A stretch of DNA of 64,000 nucleotides from Pyxicephalus adspersus (taxonomy: Eukaryota; Chordata; Amphibia; Anura; Pyxicephalidae): NCBI RefSeq assembly GCF_032062135.1, contig NC_092860.1, positions 70,755,188-70,819,187 of the forward strand. The letters run 5' to 3'. Numbering within the stretch: position 1 is the first letter of the stretch; every line of letters begins with the position of its first letter. The notes below the pieces were generated by a model that was not told the DNA's origin, ran no database searches, and was given only the letters and a program-made list of their open reading frames with translations. Positions 24,130 through 35,883 of the stretch are shown piece by piece. Position numbers and translations under genes: made by a program.

Positions 24130-26505
24130 AGTTAGCCCCTCCCCACTGATCTCACCGGAGGCCTTGGCAGCCTGGGACAGCTTATGCTTTATACCCACTG
24201 CCCTCATTCTTCATGCTCCCAAATAGATAATGATGGCTACACTGCCTAACTCTAGGAACCTACAGTTGCTTTTTAATATTGCCCTCAACCTCGAGCTTAT
24301 ATCCAACTCCTTCTCATATCCAACTCACAATTAGAGGGAATCACCTTTGGTAACAACAAAGTCAAACTCACAACATTTACTGATGATGTTCTTTTTTTAT
24401 TTCAAATGTAACCTCCTCCCTGCCCTCTATAATGAACCTACTGTCCCGCTTTGGCTCTCTGTTGGGATTTTAATTTTGACAAATCAGTGGCCCTATATTT
24501 ATACCCTAAGCACAAACCAACCTGGCACAAGCGGTTCCCATTCAACTGGACTAAGACAAATTTTAGATACCTAGGGGTCCAGATTCCCAAAAACACTGCT
24601 CTTCTTTTCACCTGCCTTAACTGCTTTGCAGGCTTCCTTTAAATCATGGTCATCCCTTCCCCTCTCCTTTATGGGCCGTGTGGCCCTGATCAAAATGATG
24701 ACTTTTCCTAAACTATTATTCCTGCTGCAACCTCCCCTAATCTTTCTTACACATAAACAAACCCAGTATATTAATGGATTGTTCCAGCAGTTCATCTGGA
24801 GCAGCGAGCATTCCAAAATCCGCTGTGCCATACTACACCAGTCCACATCAAACAGGGGCCTTAATTTGCCCAACATTGCGTTATACGATGAGGCATCTCT
24901 GCTACGTATTCTCAAAGGCTGGCTTCATGGCACCTCTTTTGGCACACCAATATTTCCACTGATCTTGCCCTGTGTTCTGTTGCCACTGTTCTGTTGCATC
25001 CCCATAGGGAGTTAATACCGAACCACACTGGATGTAACCCATTGCTGCTTTCACTATGGCGCCTTTCATACTCTCCATTGTAGGACACTGCTTAACACCC
25101 ATACCTCCCTCTTTCTCCCCTGATTTTACCCCCGGACTCACTTCTCCAGTGTTCTGAGAATGGGCTGCAGCGGGCATATTCTCAGTAAGATCTTTTTAAA
25201 CCCTAAAACATATAAACCTTACTCCCTCCGTGAATTGTAATTGGAGTTCCCTAGAACTAGGTGCAACTTGTTCGCTCTCTTCCAGTCACATGATCATAGT
25301 TTCACGGTTGCTCACGCTCTCTTGGCCACAGACTGGCACAATCCCCTGGACACCATGCTCTTCTCCGTTCCCTACTAAAGCAATATCTAAATTTTACAAA
25401 TTTCGCGCAGAAACTATTGATTACGATACTCTAACCACGGGCCTAGTGGGTTGGCGGCAACATTTCCCAGATCTGGACTCATCAACTTTGTTACAAATGC
25501 TGCAAGTGTCCTGGAAGGCTGTGCCCTCGGTTCAATACCGTGAAATGTTTTATAAATTAATTCACAGAGCATATATCTCTCCATCCCGAGCGTATCACAT
25601 GGGTCGAACAGTTGTCTTAAATGATGTGCACCCCAAGCTGACCTGTTTCACAACTTTTGGGACTACCCTATAATCAAACATTTTTTGAGACATGTTGCCC
25701 AATATATCAAAAGACAGCTGGTTAATTTTCTTTCTCCTGGGCAATATTTGGTATGGTGGGTGGGGTAACGATTGTTACTTTTACTATCCGCAATCGGTAG
25801 AAAATCTATTCTCCACTGTTCGATTTCCACGGACCCCCCCTCACTCCAGCTGTTCCTTACGAAGCTCCAGCATCTGTTTAAAATGGAATGGGTTGAGGCC
25901 TCCTACTTAAAAGAATTTAAAACCCCAACATTTTTTGAAACATGGGAGAGTTTCATTGAAACATTAACTGTAACTACTAAAGCTCATCTTCTTAAATGTA
26001 TCAAACCAACCACTTGGTACCTCACTAGAACTTTGAAGGGTGACCCTCCTATTCAAATCCCGGTCTAACATGCATCCCTTCCCATCACTCCCCCAGGTGC
26101 CCCCTGCCCGCTCACATCTAGGCATATAATGAGGGCTGCATTGATCTAGATGCTCAGTACGGTTCCTATAATTGGTGCTCTTCCCCTTTCGCACTGGGAA
26201 CACATAGTATAGCATAATGTATATTACTGTTACTTCTGAAAAATTGTGGTACACCAAAAATCTGTTGTTTATTTCGGTAATCTCCTGTCAAACTCTTACC
26301 TTGTTATGTTTTTGCATTGTTTACACATAATATAACATAATGTATGTTACTGTTCATTCCAAGAAATTGTGGTACTTTAAAACATTTGATTGTTTACTTT
26401 TGTCAATCTCTTGCCAAATGTTTATTTTGTAATGTTTTTTTTTGTGTTGTTTACCTGAGAACTGTTTATACTCATTAAAAATATTTTATAGAAAAAGAAA
26501 GAGGG
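24130..26505 (+). mobile_element. Degenerate L1-like LINE, copy 2
   Basis: The + strand carries an L1-type ORF2 with many stops. A TFTDDVLF stretch (FADD changed to FTDD) lies at about 24375-24400. It is followed by LDKSVALYL- and HKRFPFNWTKTNFRYLGVQI-like sequence, then a C-terminal region where YREMFYKLIHRAYISPSRAY (about 25535-25600) matches the conserved L1 zone ahead of the CCHC motif. FETWESFIETL follows near 25945. The 3' end is TCATTAAAAATATTTTATAG with an A-rich tail near 26490. It belongs to a different subfamily from copy 1, because the 3' UTRs do not match. Confidence 0.8.
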
Positions 26506-27889
26506 AGAATTGCTTACCGGTCTCAGAGAACTCCCCTGGATAGACAATCCTTTTTCTCCTATACAAAATTTTTTGCATTGGGAAGGTATCCTCTAGGCCA
26601 GGTCCCCTGACACCTTCATTCGATAATCCTGATTCTCCCTCAGCATTGGGGATTAAGAGTTTCTAGTCATTAAATGCAGCTGATGATCATCAACTGGAGG
26701 ACTCCAGGACCACCAGCTTCAACCCTTATCAACCTTTCCCGTTTCTCACTCCAGATTTATGCTTACCTGGCTCAAGCACCACCAACTATTCTTTTTTTTT
26801 TTTCTCCTTTCCAGATAGAGCTATATTGTGTAAGAAAATTACTCCCTTTGAAAATCTTCTCTTACAACAACTCTCCCATGTAAATTCGTTTGTTTTTTCT
26901 TTCCTCTTCTTCTCTATCACTCATCTCTCCACTCTCCCATTTCATCCGTGCCCTTCACACCTAGCATTTTACACTTTCTACCTGTTACCTGTTCGGTGTT
27001 ATTGTACTTTCTTTCAGGTTTATACTATGTGCCTTATTTGACAGACACTATGTATGACGCTTGCAGTACCTTAACAACCTTAACAACTGGACCTGATACT
27101 ATACTACCTATTTATAACATTAAAGGAAACAATGTATAAACTTCCTTAATTTTGTCTAAATTTGTAATAGTTTTTTTTATTGACACCCTTTCTTTGTTTT
27201 ATTTATACATGTGTATTGTTCAACATGTATGCTTTATATTTTGTTGTGTCTTTGCTTTTTCTTTTGTATCATGGTTGTGTAGGGCAGTTTACTACATGCC
27301 CCATTTAGCAGAAACAGTACTTATTCTATATGTACCACATGAACCAGGGAGAATAATTTTTTTTCCATCTGCAGCCACTCACATGATATATAATGTCTCA
27401 ATAATTGCTTTGCATTTTTGAGGAAATGTCTGGGCTGCAATGATCATGTGGAAAAAGCTGATTTTATGCAACTCTAAGGAATTTATTCCCTTAACTCATT
27501 AGTGTGGTGCTCATGAAAAGGAAGTTGCTCTAATTTTCCTAGATAATGTGGCTTTTCTTATTTGTTTAATTTATTTTTAATATTTCTGTAGACTTTAACA
27601 CTTTTGTAATACTGTTTACATTGTATACCTGGCTTTATATTTCACATTTCTTTCAGATCCACTTGAGAACACTGTTTCTGTATAGGTGTTTTAGATATAA
27701 GCAGATCATTGAGTAAACCATTGTGTGGCAGTGGATATTCATAATATAAAAGAAAAAAAGTGAAACTTTTGTCAAGTGTTTTTACTTCTATGCCTAAAAA
27801 TCAGTATACTGTATATATATTTAGGACGTCAAGAATTAGTCTTGGATGACAGGTATCTTACTCCCTACTTTAGGTCATGGTCCCTATAG
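26506..27889. other. Intergenic, nothing recognised
   Basis: Pyrimidine-rich at 26790-26960, AT-rich after that. No gene or classified repeat. Confidence 0.4.
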
Positions 27890-28332
27890 CAGGGGTGTCA
27901 AACCTGGCCCCCAACATCCTTTTTTTGGCCCCTAAAGGAATCCTAAATATGAATTGAAGCTGGCCCGCCGCTGCATTGAAATAGCCCCGCTACTAAAATT
28001 CCTGGCATCACTTGTGTCCATAGACCAGTGTCCATAGACCAGCGCCCTCTCTGCCTATTTGTGGCCCCGCATTGGACTGTTTTATACACACAAGTAATGG
28101 CGGGAATCGTAGTAGCGGCATCACTCACGTCTATAGACCAGCGGCTTCTCAGCCTATGCGTGGCCTCGCATATGACTGTTTTATAGACGCAATGAATTGT
28201 AGTAGCAGTGCTATTGCAGAAAAGAGAGGGTTCCAGCCACTCATAACATTAAGCCCCACAACTGGACTGTTTTAGGTTTGGCCTGCGGCTTTGTCTAAGT
28301 TTTTAATTTTAGCCCAGGGAGCTTTGTTTGAG
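27890..28332. mobile_element. hAT-like non-autonomous element with internal tandem repeats
   Basis: Begins CAGGGGTGTCAAACCTGGCC, a typical hAT terminus. Near the right limit, GTTTGGCCTGCGGCTTTGTC and ATTTTAGCCC resemble the subterminal region of the same group, but the final CACCCCTG is absent. Inside are two to three degenerate units of about 100 bp built around CATAGACCAG, GTGGCC and GACTGTTTTATA. Confidence 0.6.
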
Positions 28333-28800
28333 GACCAAAGGTTGCTGTTTGGTCAGCTTCTTACAGGGCCTGGATTTTGGGATTGGAGGGAAGGATCTGG
28401 GTGGGTGGGTCACCAAATTACAGGCCAGGTTTTAAACAGGGTTGACAGGTTAGTCAGGAGCAAGGTGTTGCCTCAGTCTGTGAGTAAGTAATAGGGCTGA
28501 CAGCAGCATCACAAGGCACTTCTATGTTGTTTTGCATGAAATACATTGATACTGCAACTACTTGTGAGTACCCAGTTCCTTCCGGGTGTTGTAGCCACTG
28601 GCAGGACTGTTGTATCACTGACCTATAACTGACTTAACTGTATTTCTCCAGTGTCCTGCATTGTGTTAAACCCCCTTAGTTCTTTGAGTGAAAATGCCTT
28701 GTTGAAAATTTGTATTACCACTTCAGGCTGGTGGAGGAGTAAGGGTGTGGGGTATATTTGTTAGCTCATTTTGGGCTCCTTAGTACCCATTAATCATATT
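28333..28800. other. Intergenic, nothing recognised
   Basis: No gene or classified repeat seen. Confidence 0.4.
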
Positions 28801-29115
28801 TTAAATGCCCAAGCCTGTCTTAGTATTGTTGCTGACATGTCCATCCCTTTATGACCACAGTGTACCCATCTTCTGAGAGCTGCTTGCTGAAGGATGTTCC
28901 ATGTCACAAAAGTAAAATCATCTCAAACTGTTTTTATGAACATGACAATGAGTTCATTGTACTATAATTACCTCCACAGTCACCAGATTTCAGTTCAATA
29001 AAACAACTTTAGGATGTAATAAAACGGTATATTCACACCATACAGCCTTGTGTTGCTAAAACATCAATATAGTCAAAATGCCTGGCTTGCAGCACCCTCC
29101 AGCAAGGTGCTGGAA
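28801..29115 (+). pseudogene. Second Tc1-like transposase fragment
   Basis: Nucleotide phrases such as CTTTATGACCACAGTGTACC, CCTCCACAGTCACCAGAT and CTCCAGCAAGGTGCTGGAAA match a Tc1-like transposase common in fish and frogs. The SPDL-type block and the QHLVE-type C-terminus are both traceable. Stops and frameshifts throughout. It ends at a (TA)n tract (29117-29142). Confidence 0.6.
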
Positions 29116-29116
29116 A

Positions 29117-29142
29117 CATATATTTATATATATATATATATA
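29117..29142. repeat. (TA)n microsatellite
   Basis: Short interrupted TA run. Confidence 0.85.
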
Positions 29143-29769
29143 AATTAAATATATATAATGGTTCACAGATGTAGGGATGCTGCTGTGCTCCTTTCGTCTG
29201 AGGACCCATATGTGCCAAGTGCCTCCAGGTAAAAACTCACCTGCTCATCTGGTGGAAGAAAGCAGCATTTTGGCCAGGGAAACTGTGTCCCCACTGTACA
29301 TCCAATGAAGGGTAGGGAATGCTGCCTGTGTGTGCTAAGCTGTATAATTATGCAGAAATACTGGTCTGATTGATCCTAAATTCTTAGGCTATCAAAGCTC
29401 AGCTACTGTAGTATGCTTAGGATTTTTGCCTACAAGATCAAGCAGCTCTAGCAACTCTGGTTTAGACAAGTAGTAGCAACAGTCTTCCTTCATATATGAC
29501 GATTTTAAGTAGGAAAATGCATTTACAGTAGTATTATGGCAGCTGCAAAGCAAGCCAGTAACATCCAAAGACATTTTACCAAAAACACCACCTATTAGCT
29601 TACCAGCAACTACACATATAAACATGTAGAGGAGGGCCATGTAAAACAGTATCAAAAAAATGGCTAAAATTTCTTGACTTTTAGTGCTTTTGTATTAATA
29701 CTAAAAATCACCTTCTCCTTGAAAAACAGGAAAAAAAACAAGAAATGTTAAAATAGGAAAATAAATATT
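29143..29769. other. Intergenic, nothing recognised
   Basis: A minus-strand frame at 29392-29655 looks hydrophobic but matches no family I know and has no splice context. Confidence 0.35.
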
Positions 29770-30054
29770 AAAACATGATTGCCATATCAGAGTAAATTAC
29801 CAAACAAATGTGTATCAAAGATCACAATGATCGTATTCAAAATTAGTAATGGTCAGTTATTTGATACAAAATGGATGTAGATAGATCGAAGGGATTTGGT
29901 TTCCAAAGAACACCCAAATAATCAAGAGCTACAACTATCATAACTGGGAAAAATGGCTTACTAATAAGTAAATTTCATTCAAAGAGATAAAAAGTATAAT
30001 ATTACCTACAAATTTACAACCTCTAAGATTTTTAGAAGGAATAAAAGCATATAA

Positions 30055-30978
30055 ATGGACCCCGACCACATCCCACACAAATCTTCCCCCTCTCCTCCTC
30101 CCTTATCCAAATTACACACAGGAACCACTCACATGTTGGCCACATCACACCCACTCACCTCTTCTCTGTCCAACCAACCCATCCTCAAACCATGCTCCAC
30201 CACACATAGTGGCCTGGATTATTTACTTACTAGTGAATTTATTCAGTTACCCCGCCAAATTTCACCCGCAACACTTATGCATTATACACTTAATTTGGTG
30301 TCAGCACCTAACACACATCGGGGCAAGAAGAGGGTAGTCAGCGACCCCAGCCCCATTCATTCAGGGAATTCGAAGAGAAAACCCTCCATTACCACACCAC
30401 CACCTATTTCTTTTGACTCCAACCTTCCATCGCAAATTTTGAGGAACAGCTATCCCCCATTATTACAATGGGCACACATTCACCAATTAACACCCTATAT
30501 CCCTCTTACCTACCTTCTGGCCCTCAGATTTCCCCTCCCCTTTTCTACCTTTACCCACTCCCTCAGTCTCCACATCAATTTAAGGTGCTATTCCAAAGAC
30601 CACCAAGGCTTTTTTATACCTTCACCCCCCTCCTCTACCTCCTCGATCGTAGAAATCAGGCCCGATGGACATCTACCTCAAGAAGATGTCCATGTAGGAA
30701 GGGATCTTGAAATAATTAATCTTTCCTCTTATAATCTTTCCCAGGATGAGAAAGAACTTCTGAAATTGGGTTTGTCTTTTTGTCCCTCCACTAACATCGA
30801 CAAATTCGAACTGGCGATAGACAATAATTTCTTCGCCAGAAGACTTGCCTTAATGGTAATTTATGACAAAACTCCTACTAATAAGTTTAGAGTCCCTCAT
30901 GTATTTAGTCAGTTCAAAGCAAAGAATTTCAAAAACCTTAAAGACCTTGCAGCAATTGTTAGAAGAAAATTAACCTGA
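30055..30978 (+). pseudogene. PLE N-terminal ORF remnant (307 codons)
   Basis: The longest open frame in the window. The first 60-80 codons are Pro/Ser/Thr-rich. Around codons 215-305 lies NLSSYNLSQDEKELLKLGL followed by FCPS, a segment typical of the region ahead of the RT in Neptune-type Penelope-like elements, with an FxxRLAL...R helix after it. The frame closes with a TGA at the point where the polyprotein should continue into the RT, so this is part of a larger broken ORF. The first 130 codons are repeated, diverged, on the minus strand at 35205-34745. Confidence 0.8.
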
Positions 30979-32090
30979 GGATACAGTCCACTATACCTAT
31001 TAATCATCCAAAGTCACCCTATTTTCCAACTCTTTCCTCCTTTCCTCATATTTCCACTTTTGTCAACTTGGTCACTCAAGACAATAGTTTACAAATCCAT
31101 ACCTCCAAGTCTACAGATAACCCTGCTCTAAATCTTCGCAGAGCTCTTTATCAACTCAAAAAAATAAAGACATTGTTATAAAATCCTCGGACAAGGAGGG
31201 GAACTTTGTCATAATGGTTAAATCTTATTATTAGCAAATTTTATGATCTAAGGATCTTGTGCAACTCTGATTATTATAGTTTTATCAATCTAGCCTCCCA
31301 AAGAGGAGTTATTGACCTGAAAACCACTCCGTCATTTTACTCACTACCTAAAGTACATAAAAGCTTGAAAAACCCATCAGGTAGACCAATAATTTCTGCA
31401 GTTTACATCAAAAGTGATTAGGTTAGTGGATATTTACTTAAGACTCATTGTGAATACTTTACCATCCTACTTAGGGATACCAAAGAACTTATCAAACGGA
31501 CTTCTGAACTATGCATCCCTCCAAACTCTTCTTTGGTCACAATTGACGTTGAGTCTTTTTACTGTAGTATACCTCACAAAAAAGGACTTCAAATGGTGTA
31601 TGCTTATCTGGACAGATTCTATCCACATAACTTACCTTTCAATGAGTTTAAAATATCGATTCTGGACTAGTCGTATGATAACTTGTATCTCGGGGACTGG
31701 GAGAAGTTACTCAAGAACTCTTACCAACAAGCCCTTTTACGTGACCATAATTCATAAATTACTAACATTAAATCTCAAGAAACTGATGTGAAAGTAAGAG
31801 TCATAACCACCTTCACCAATCAACAGGAAATGCAGAATATTTTAAAAAAACATTGGCATGTACTTTTTAGTGACCAATAAACCTCTAAATTCAGGGCCCA
31901 ATATCACATAGAGAAAGGAAACCTCTTTGAAGGACACCTTAGTGCATAGCCATTATTTGGATCCATCTATGGCCGAAGCTGATATTCAAGCCCCAGGTAC
32001 TGTGAGATGTGGGCAGTGCCTATAGTTAAATAAGCAAAAGTGTTTTCTACTCTCAAATAAACAACGGCACCGGATTAGACACTATATTAA

Positions 32091-32420
32091 TTGTGCCACC
32101 ATAGGCATGATTTGTTATGTATGATCTTATGTACCTGTGGTCAATTCTACAACGGCAAAACCAAAGGAGCTTTCCGGAAACGCATCTATGAACATCTCTA
32201 TTCCATCAATGCCGGTAAAATGGTCACACCCATAAGCCATCATGTGGCTACTAGGCACAATTTTGACACAAGTGTATTATTATTTTCAGCCCTGGAAAGG
32301 GTTTTCCCCAAACCTAGAGGGGGTGATTTTGATAAGGAGCTCTTGGAAGCTGAAACAAAGTGGATACACACTTTAAATGCCCCAACTTTTCCTGGCCTGA
32401 ATGACATGAGGGGTTACTAA
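32091..32420 (+). pseudogene. PLE GIY-YIG endonuclease domain, still open (109 codons)
   Basis: The frame encodes a C-terminal GIY-YIG nuclease domain of Penelope-like type. A CTCGQ segment leads into FYNGKTKGAFRKRIYEH, in which the RKRI arginine and the following EH are the usual conserved residues. ISHHVATRH, a conserved zone near LLEAETKWIHTL, and a PGLNDMRGY end follow. The family's domain cuts DNA at the integration site. The first YIG block is altered (FYNG). It is only the 3' part of a frame-disrupted element, so an independent product is unlikely. Confidence 0.8.
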
Positions 32421-32500
32421 TCTTTCCTAGTAAACCTCCATTTCAATGGATTTAGCAGAATTAGTTGCACTCACATATATATAAGATCTCTGCTGTTGAT

Positions 32501-32794
32501 TTTTTCTTTTGCTTCTCATCATCTTTTCAATTGGTTTACTCCATAGAATCTTTCTTGGTGTTTATTGTTCCATTTATTCACCCTTATAATGACTTTTCTT
32601 TCCAACATTTGGTATTTATCCTGGTTGTCCATTTATGATCATATCCTGTTTTTTCGCTTTTGTAACTCTTTGAATCAGACATTTAGCTATAAATGTTACA
32701 ACTTTTATAGATGTTGTAGTGGTATAATAACAATGTTACATTTGTTTCAAAGGTTAATATTTGTGGCAACTTTATACGTCAACTTTTTTCTTAA
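32501..32794. other. PLE 3' flank or intergenic
   Basis: T-rich sequence after the PLE stop. May include its 3' UTR. No other feature seen. Confidence 0.3.
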
Positions 32795-33367
32795 GGCACT
32801 GTCTTATATTTTTTGAAATGACAAAATATGCCCTAGGTCTTATTTTCAGGGGATGTCTTATTTTTCTATGAAGAAGACTACAGTACACATTTATTGTTAA
32901 AAAATCACTCATTATCACTCATGTGCCATTCATTGCCCCTTTCTGATCACTCTGTGCCATTCATTGCCCCTTCTGATCACTCTGTGCCATTCATTGTCCC
33001 CTTCTGATGACTCATGTGCCATTCATTGTCCCCTACTGTTCATTGACTCACTTTTTTACCGTACGGCCGGGTAACGGACCCCGTTAGGGCAGGGATCAGC
33101 AGCTTGCTTGTCCTTCCTGGTGCGGAGTCGCGGGCATGTGCGCGGCCTTTGAAGTTACTTTCTGTTTCGCTCTGCACTGCAGCCAGCACTGAGGAGTCAC
33201 ACAGAGGCACACAGTTACCTACCGTACCACCCGAATGGGAGATTCTTTCAGACGCGGGTATAGGGGGGTGTCTTATTTGCGGGGGGTGCTTTGTTTTATT
33301 GTTTTGGGCAAAATCGGGGGGGGGGTGCCTTATTTGATGGGGATGGCTTATCATCGGGGAAACACGG
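32795..33367. mobile_element. TA-flanked MITE of the GGGGAAACACGG family, copy 2
   Basis: The right end is GGGGAAACACGG followed by TA (33368-33369), identical to the MITE ending at 10238. The left side starts at GGCACTGTCTTATATTTTTT, matching positions a little inside the left terminus of copy 1, so the outermost left inverted repeat is lost. It contains a four-unit tandem repeat (32915-33040) and a G run near 33316. Confidence 0.75.
32915..33040. repeat. Four-unit tandem repeat, ~31-bp period
   Basis: GTGCCATTCATTG starts at 32923, 32954, 32984 and 33016, each followed by (T)CCCCTTCTGAT-CACTC-like sequence. MITE copy 1 has a single related segment near 9700, so the array expanded in this copy. 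Confidence 0.9.
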
Positions 33368-33369
33368 TA

Positions 33370-34369
33370 CCTTTATGCAGTCATAGGCTATATTTGTTTG
33401 TAATCTGAGTCTGCTATGTATACTGCATAAGAGATTTTGTTTTCCCCAACCATACGTTTCATTCATCTAGTCTTGTATACTTGGTATTGCAATCTCTGGG
33501 ATTTTTAGGACCGAAATGGCATTTTTCAGGAATTTTACTATTAATCGCACATGGGCGATTGAATACACGCATATGCAGCATTTTCACACAGCTCTTTCCT
33601 CGCACCATGTCCTATCTTATGAGTGCCGATATAGTTTTTGTCACTTGCCTTACATGGATTACCCTTTACGTAGTTCTATTCCCGCACCATTTCCTGCCTT
33701 ATGAGGGCGAAAATGGTTTGCAGTAATTGACCTCATATGCAGTACTGCGCATGCGCAAGTGGCTACAGCGTACATGAACGCGCACAAGCACGTACACCCC
33801 TAGCTATTGATCCATTCAGATATAAGGGCGTCCTGCCCACAGCACCTTTATTTGGTCTGTGGGTGACTGCTGGCAGGCTGCCTGTATGCTGAATAGGAAC
33901 CTTTTTGAAGTAAGTCTTTTGGTTATTTATTGTATATCCTTTTTTTTGTTCTACTTTACTACTATTAAAGACTTTTTTTCTGACATACTTCTACATTATT
34001 TTTCCTACATTAGTGAGGAGAATATCTGGACCTTATCTATTACTTACCAAGCACAAATCATTTGGGATGTAAGTGTATTCTCTCCTAATAACTACAATCA
34101 TTCCCCCCCCCCCCCCCCTACCATTTCTCTATTTCAAGCAACCTTATGGGCATCTCTACCATTTCTGTGAACAGTTGTATATTTGCTGTGAACATCAGCA
34201 TATAATGTATCGAAGACACTCCCTAGTTCCTTAATTTGGGGTAAGCCCATAAATATTTATGTTTTTTCTCCCAATACAGATGTATAAATTTATTTCCACT
34301 TTATAATTATGATTATCATGGTCACTTTATTTATTTTGTTATAATGCTGTAGCTATAACAAACCTATCC
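33370..34369. other. Intergenic, nothing recognised
   Basis: Inexact direct repeats containing TTCCTCGCACCATGTCCTATCTTATGAG-like phrases (for example CACCATGTCCTATCTTATGAG, split as CACCATGTCC + TATCTTATGAG) occur at 33598-33625 and 33680-33705. A C run lies at 34104-34118. Confidence 0.35.
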
Positions 34370-35073
34370 AGTGTTGGACACAACAAAACCATCTATAACA
34401 CACGGTTATTACCAGTGTCTCACACTAGCTAGAAAATTGGGAGTTACCTTTCTATCTGTCGATTTTTTAACTAATGAGCAAAATACTTTATTTTACACAC
34501 CATATATATTTCTTTTGGCAGGTAACCTGCACTATCATTCATCCATCCCCAATCTATTATTCCTTCTAAAAATCTCAGAGGTTGTATATATATAAGTAAA
34601 TATATACTTTTTATCTCTTTGAATTAACTTTGCTTATTAGTAAGACAATTTTTCCTGGTTATTATAGTCGTAGCACTTGATTATTTGGGTGTTCTTTGGA
34701 AACCTAATCCCTTCGATCTATCTACATCCATTTTGTAATAATTTGCGATGGAAGGTTGGAGTCGAAGGAAATAGGTGGTGGTGTGGTAATGAAGGGTTTT
34801 CTCTTCGAATTCCCTGTATGAATGGGGCTGGGGGTCAATGACTACCCTCTTCTTGCCCTGATGTGTGTTAGGTGCTGACACGAAATTAGATGTATGATGC
34901 ATAAATGTTGCGGGTAAAATTTGGCCGGGTAACTGACTAAATTCACTAGTAGGTGAATAATCTAGGCCACTGTGCGTGGTGGAGCATGGTTTGAGGATGG
35001 GTTGGTTGGGCGGACAAGAGGTGGGTGGGTGTGATGTGGCAGGATTGTGAGTGGTTCCTGTGTGTGATTTGGA

Positions 35074-35074
<1 letters not shown>

Positions 35075-35143
<69 letters not shown>
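35075..35143. repeat. 69-bp poly(G) tract
   Basis: Uninterrupted G on the + strand, reading as poly-proline in the minus-strand PLE frame. The corresponding place in the + copy has only short CCT/CCC runs. Confidence 0.95.
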
Positions 35144-35144
<1 letters not shown>

Positions 35145-35330
35145 GATTTGTGTGGGATGTTGTCGAGGTCCATTTAAATGCTTTTTTTTTTTTGTGAAGG
35201 CCCACTTATCCTTTTGAAATTTTATTTCTTTTGGGGGGAGATTTGTGTGGGATGTTGTCGAGGTCCATTTAAATGCTTTTTTTTTTTTGTGAAGGCCCAC
35301 TTATCCTTTTGAAATTTTATTTCTTTTTTA
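35144..35330. repeat. 95-bp tandem duplication next to the poly(G) tract
   Basis: Two nearly identical units begin AGATTTGTGTGGGATGTTG at 35144 and again at 35239. Each contains the first PLE codons and the GGCCCACTTATCC upstream part. The junction carries a short G6 run like the beginning of the long G tract. Confidence 0.9.
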
Positions 35331-35883
35331 TTGTAAATATCAATGTTGAATCTTTCCAGATGTAAATTTAAGGAATTGTATTTTTCTTTGAAGGAAGCTA
35401 AATTGATAATACCCAAATTACTTTATTTTATACACCATATATATTTCTTTTGACAGATCATTGGAGGTAACCTGCACTATCATTCATCCATACCTAATCT
35501 TTTATTCCTTCTAAAAATCTTAGAGGTTGTATATATGTAAGTAATATTATACTTTTTATCTCTTTGGATTAACTTTTCCTATTAGTAAGCACATTTTCCT
35601 GGTTATTATAGTTGTAGCTCTTGATTATTTGGGTGGTCTTTGGAAACCAAATCCCTTCGATCTATCTACATCCATTTTGTATCAAATAACTAACCATTAC
35701 TAATTTGTAATACAATCACATTGTGATCTTTGATACACATTTCTTTGGTTATCTACTCTGATTTGACAGTACGTGTACAAACAATAATTTTTGAATATAT
35801 CTTTTCCAATATTTATGTATTCCTTTCTAATTTATTGTTGTATTGCTCCCTGTAGTCCCTGTGGTGTTGTTACATAATCCCCT

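Larger units (their letters stand above)
29770..32500 (+). mobile_element. Penelope-like retroelement (PLE), + strand copy, internally deleted
   Basis: A 5' leader (29770-30054) is followed by an N-terminal coding region, a reverse transcriptase remnant and a C-terminal GIY-YIG endonuclease domain, the order found in endonuclease-bearing Penelope-like elements. The RT part retains FYSLPKVHK and GRPIISA (about 31333-31400), VTIDVESFYCSIPHKKGL (about 31535-31590) and NLYLGDWEKLL (about 31680-31715). I do not see the catalytic YxDD block, and the spacing indicates an internal deletion there. Compared with the minus-strand copy at 34.4-35.8 kb, this leader also lacks about 270 bp just before the ORF. 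Frameshifts after 30978 make it non-functional. Confidence 0.88.
34370..35785 (-). mobile_element. Penelope-like element, minus-strand copy with repeated leader
   Basis: On the minus strand, 35785 to about 35440 matches the leader of the + strand element at 29770. It is followed by a short upstream coding stretch (KEIKFQKDKWAFTKKKKHLN), then the same N-terminal ORF as at 30055 (35205 to 34745). The leader then begins again at about 34742 and runs to about 34500. A leader-ORF-leader order fits the pseudo-LTR or partial-tandem organisation known for Penelope-like elements. The RT and endonuclease parts are absent. A 69-bp G tract and a 95-bp tandem duplication disturb the ORF start. Confidence 0.8.

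Noticed and set aside
34681..35300. Proline-rich proteins in two frames
   Set aside because: The poly-proline is the reverse reading of a 69-bp G tract in a broken Penelope-like ORF, not a separate gene.
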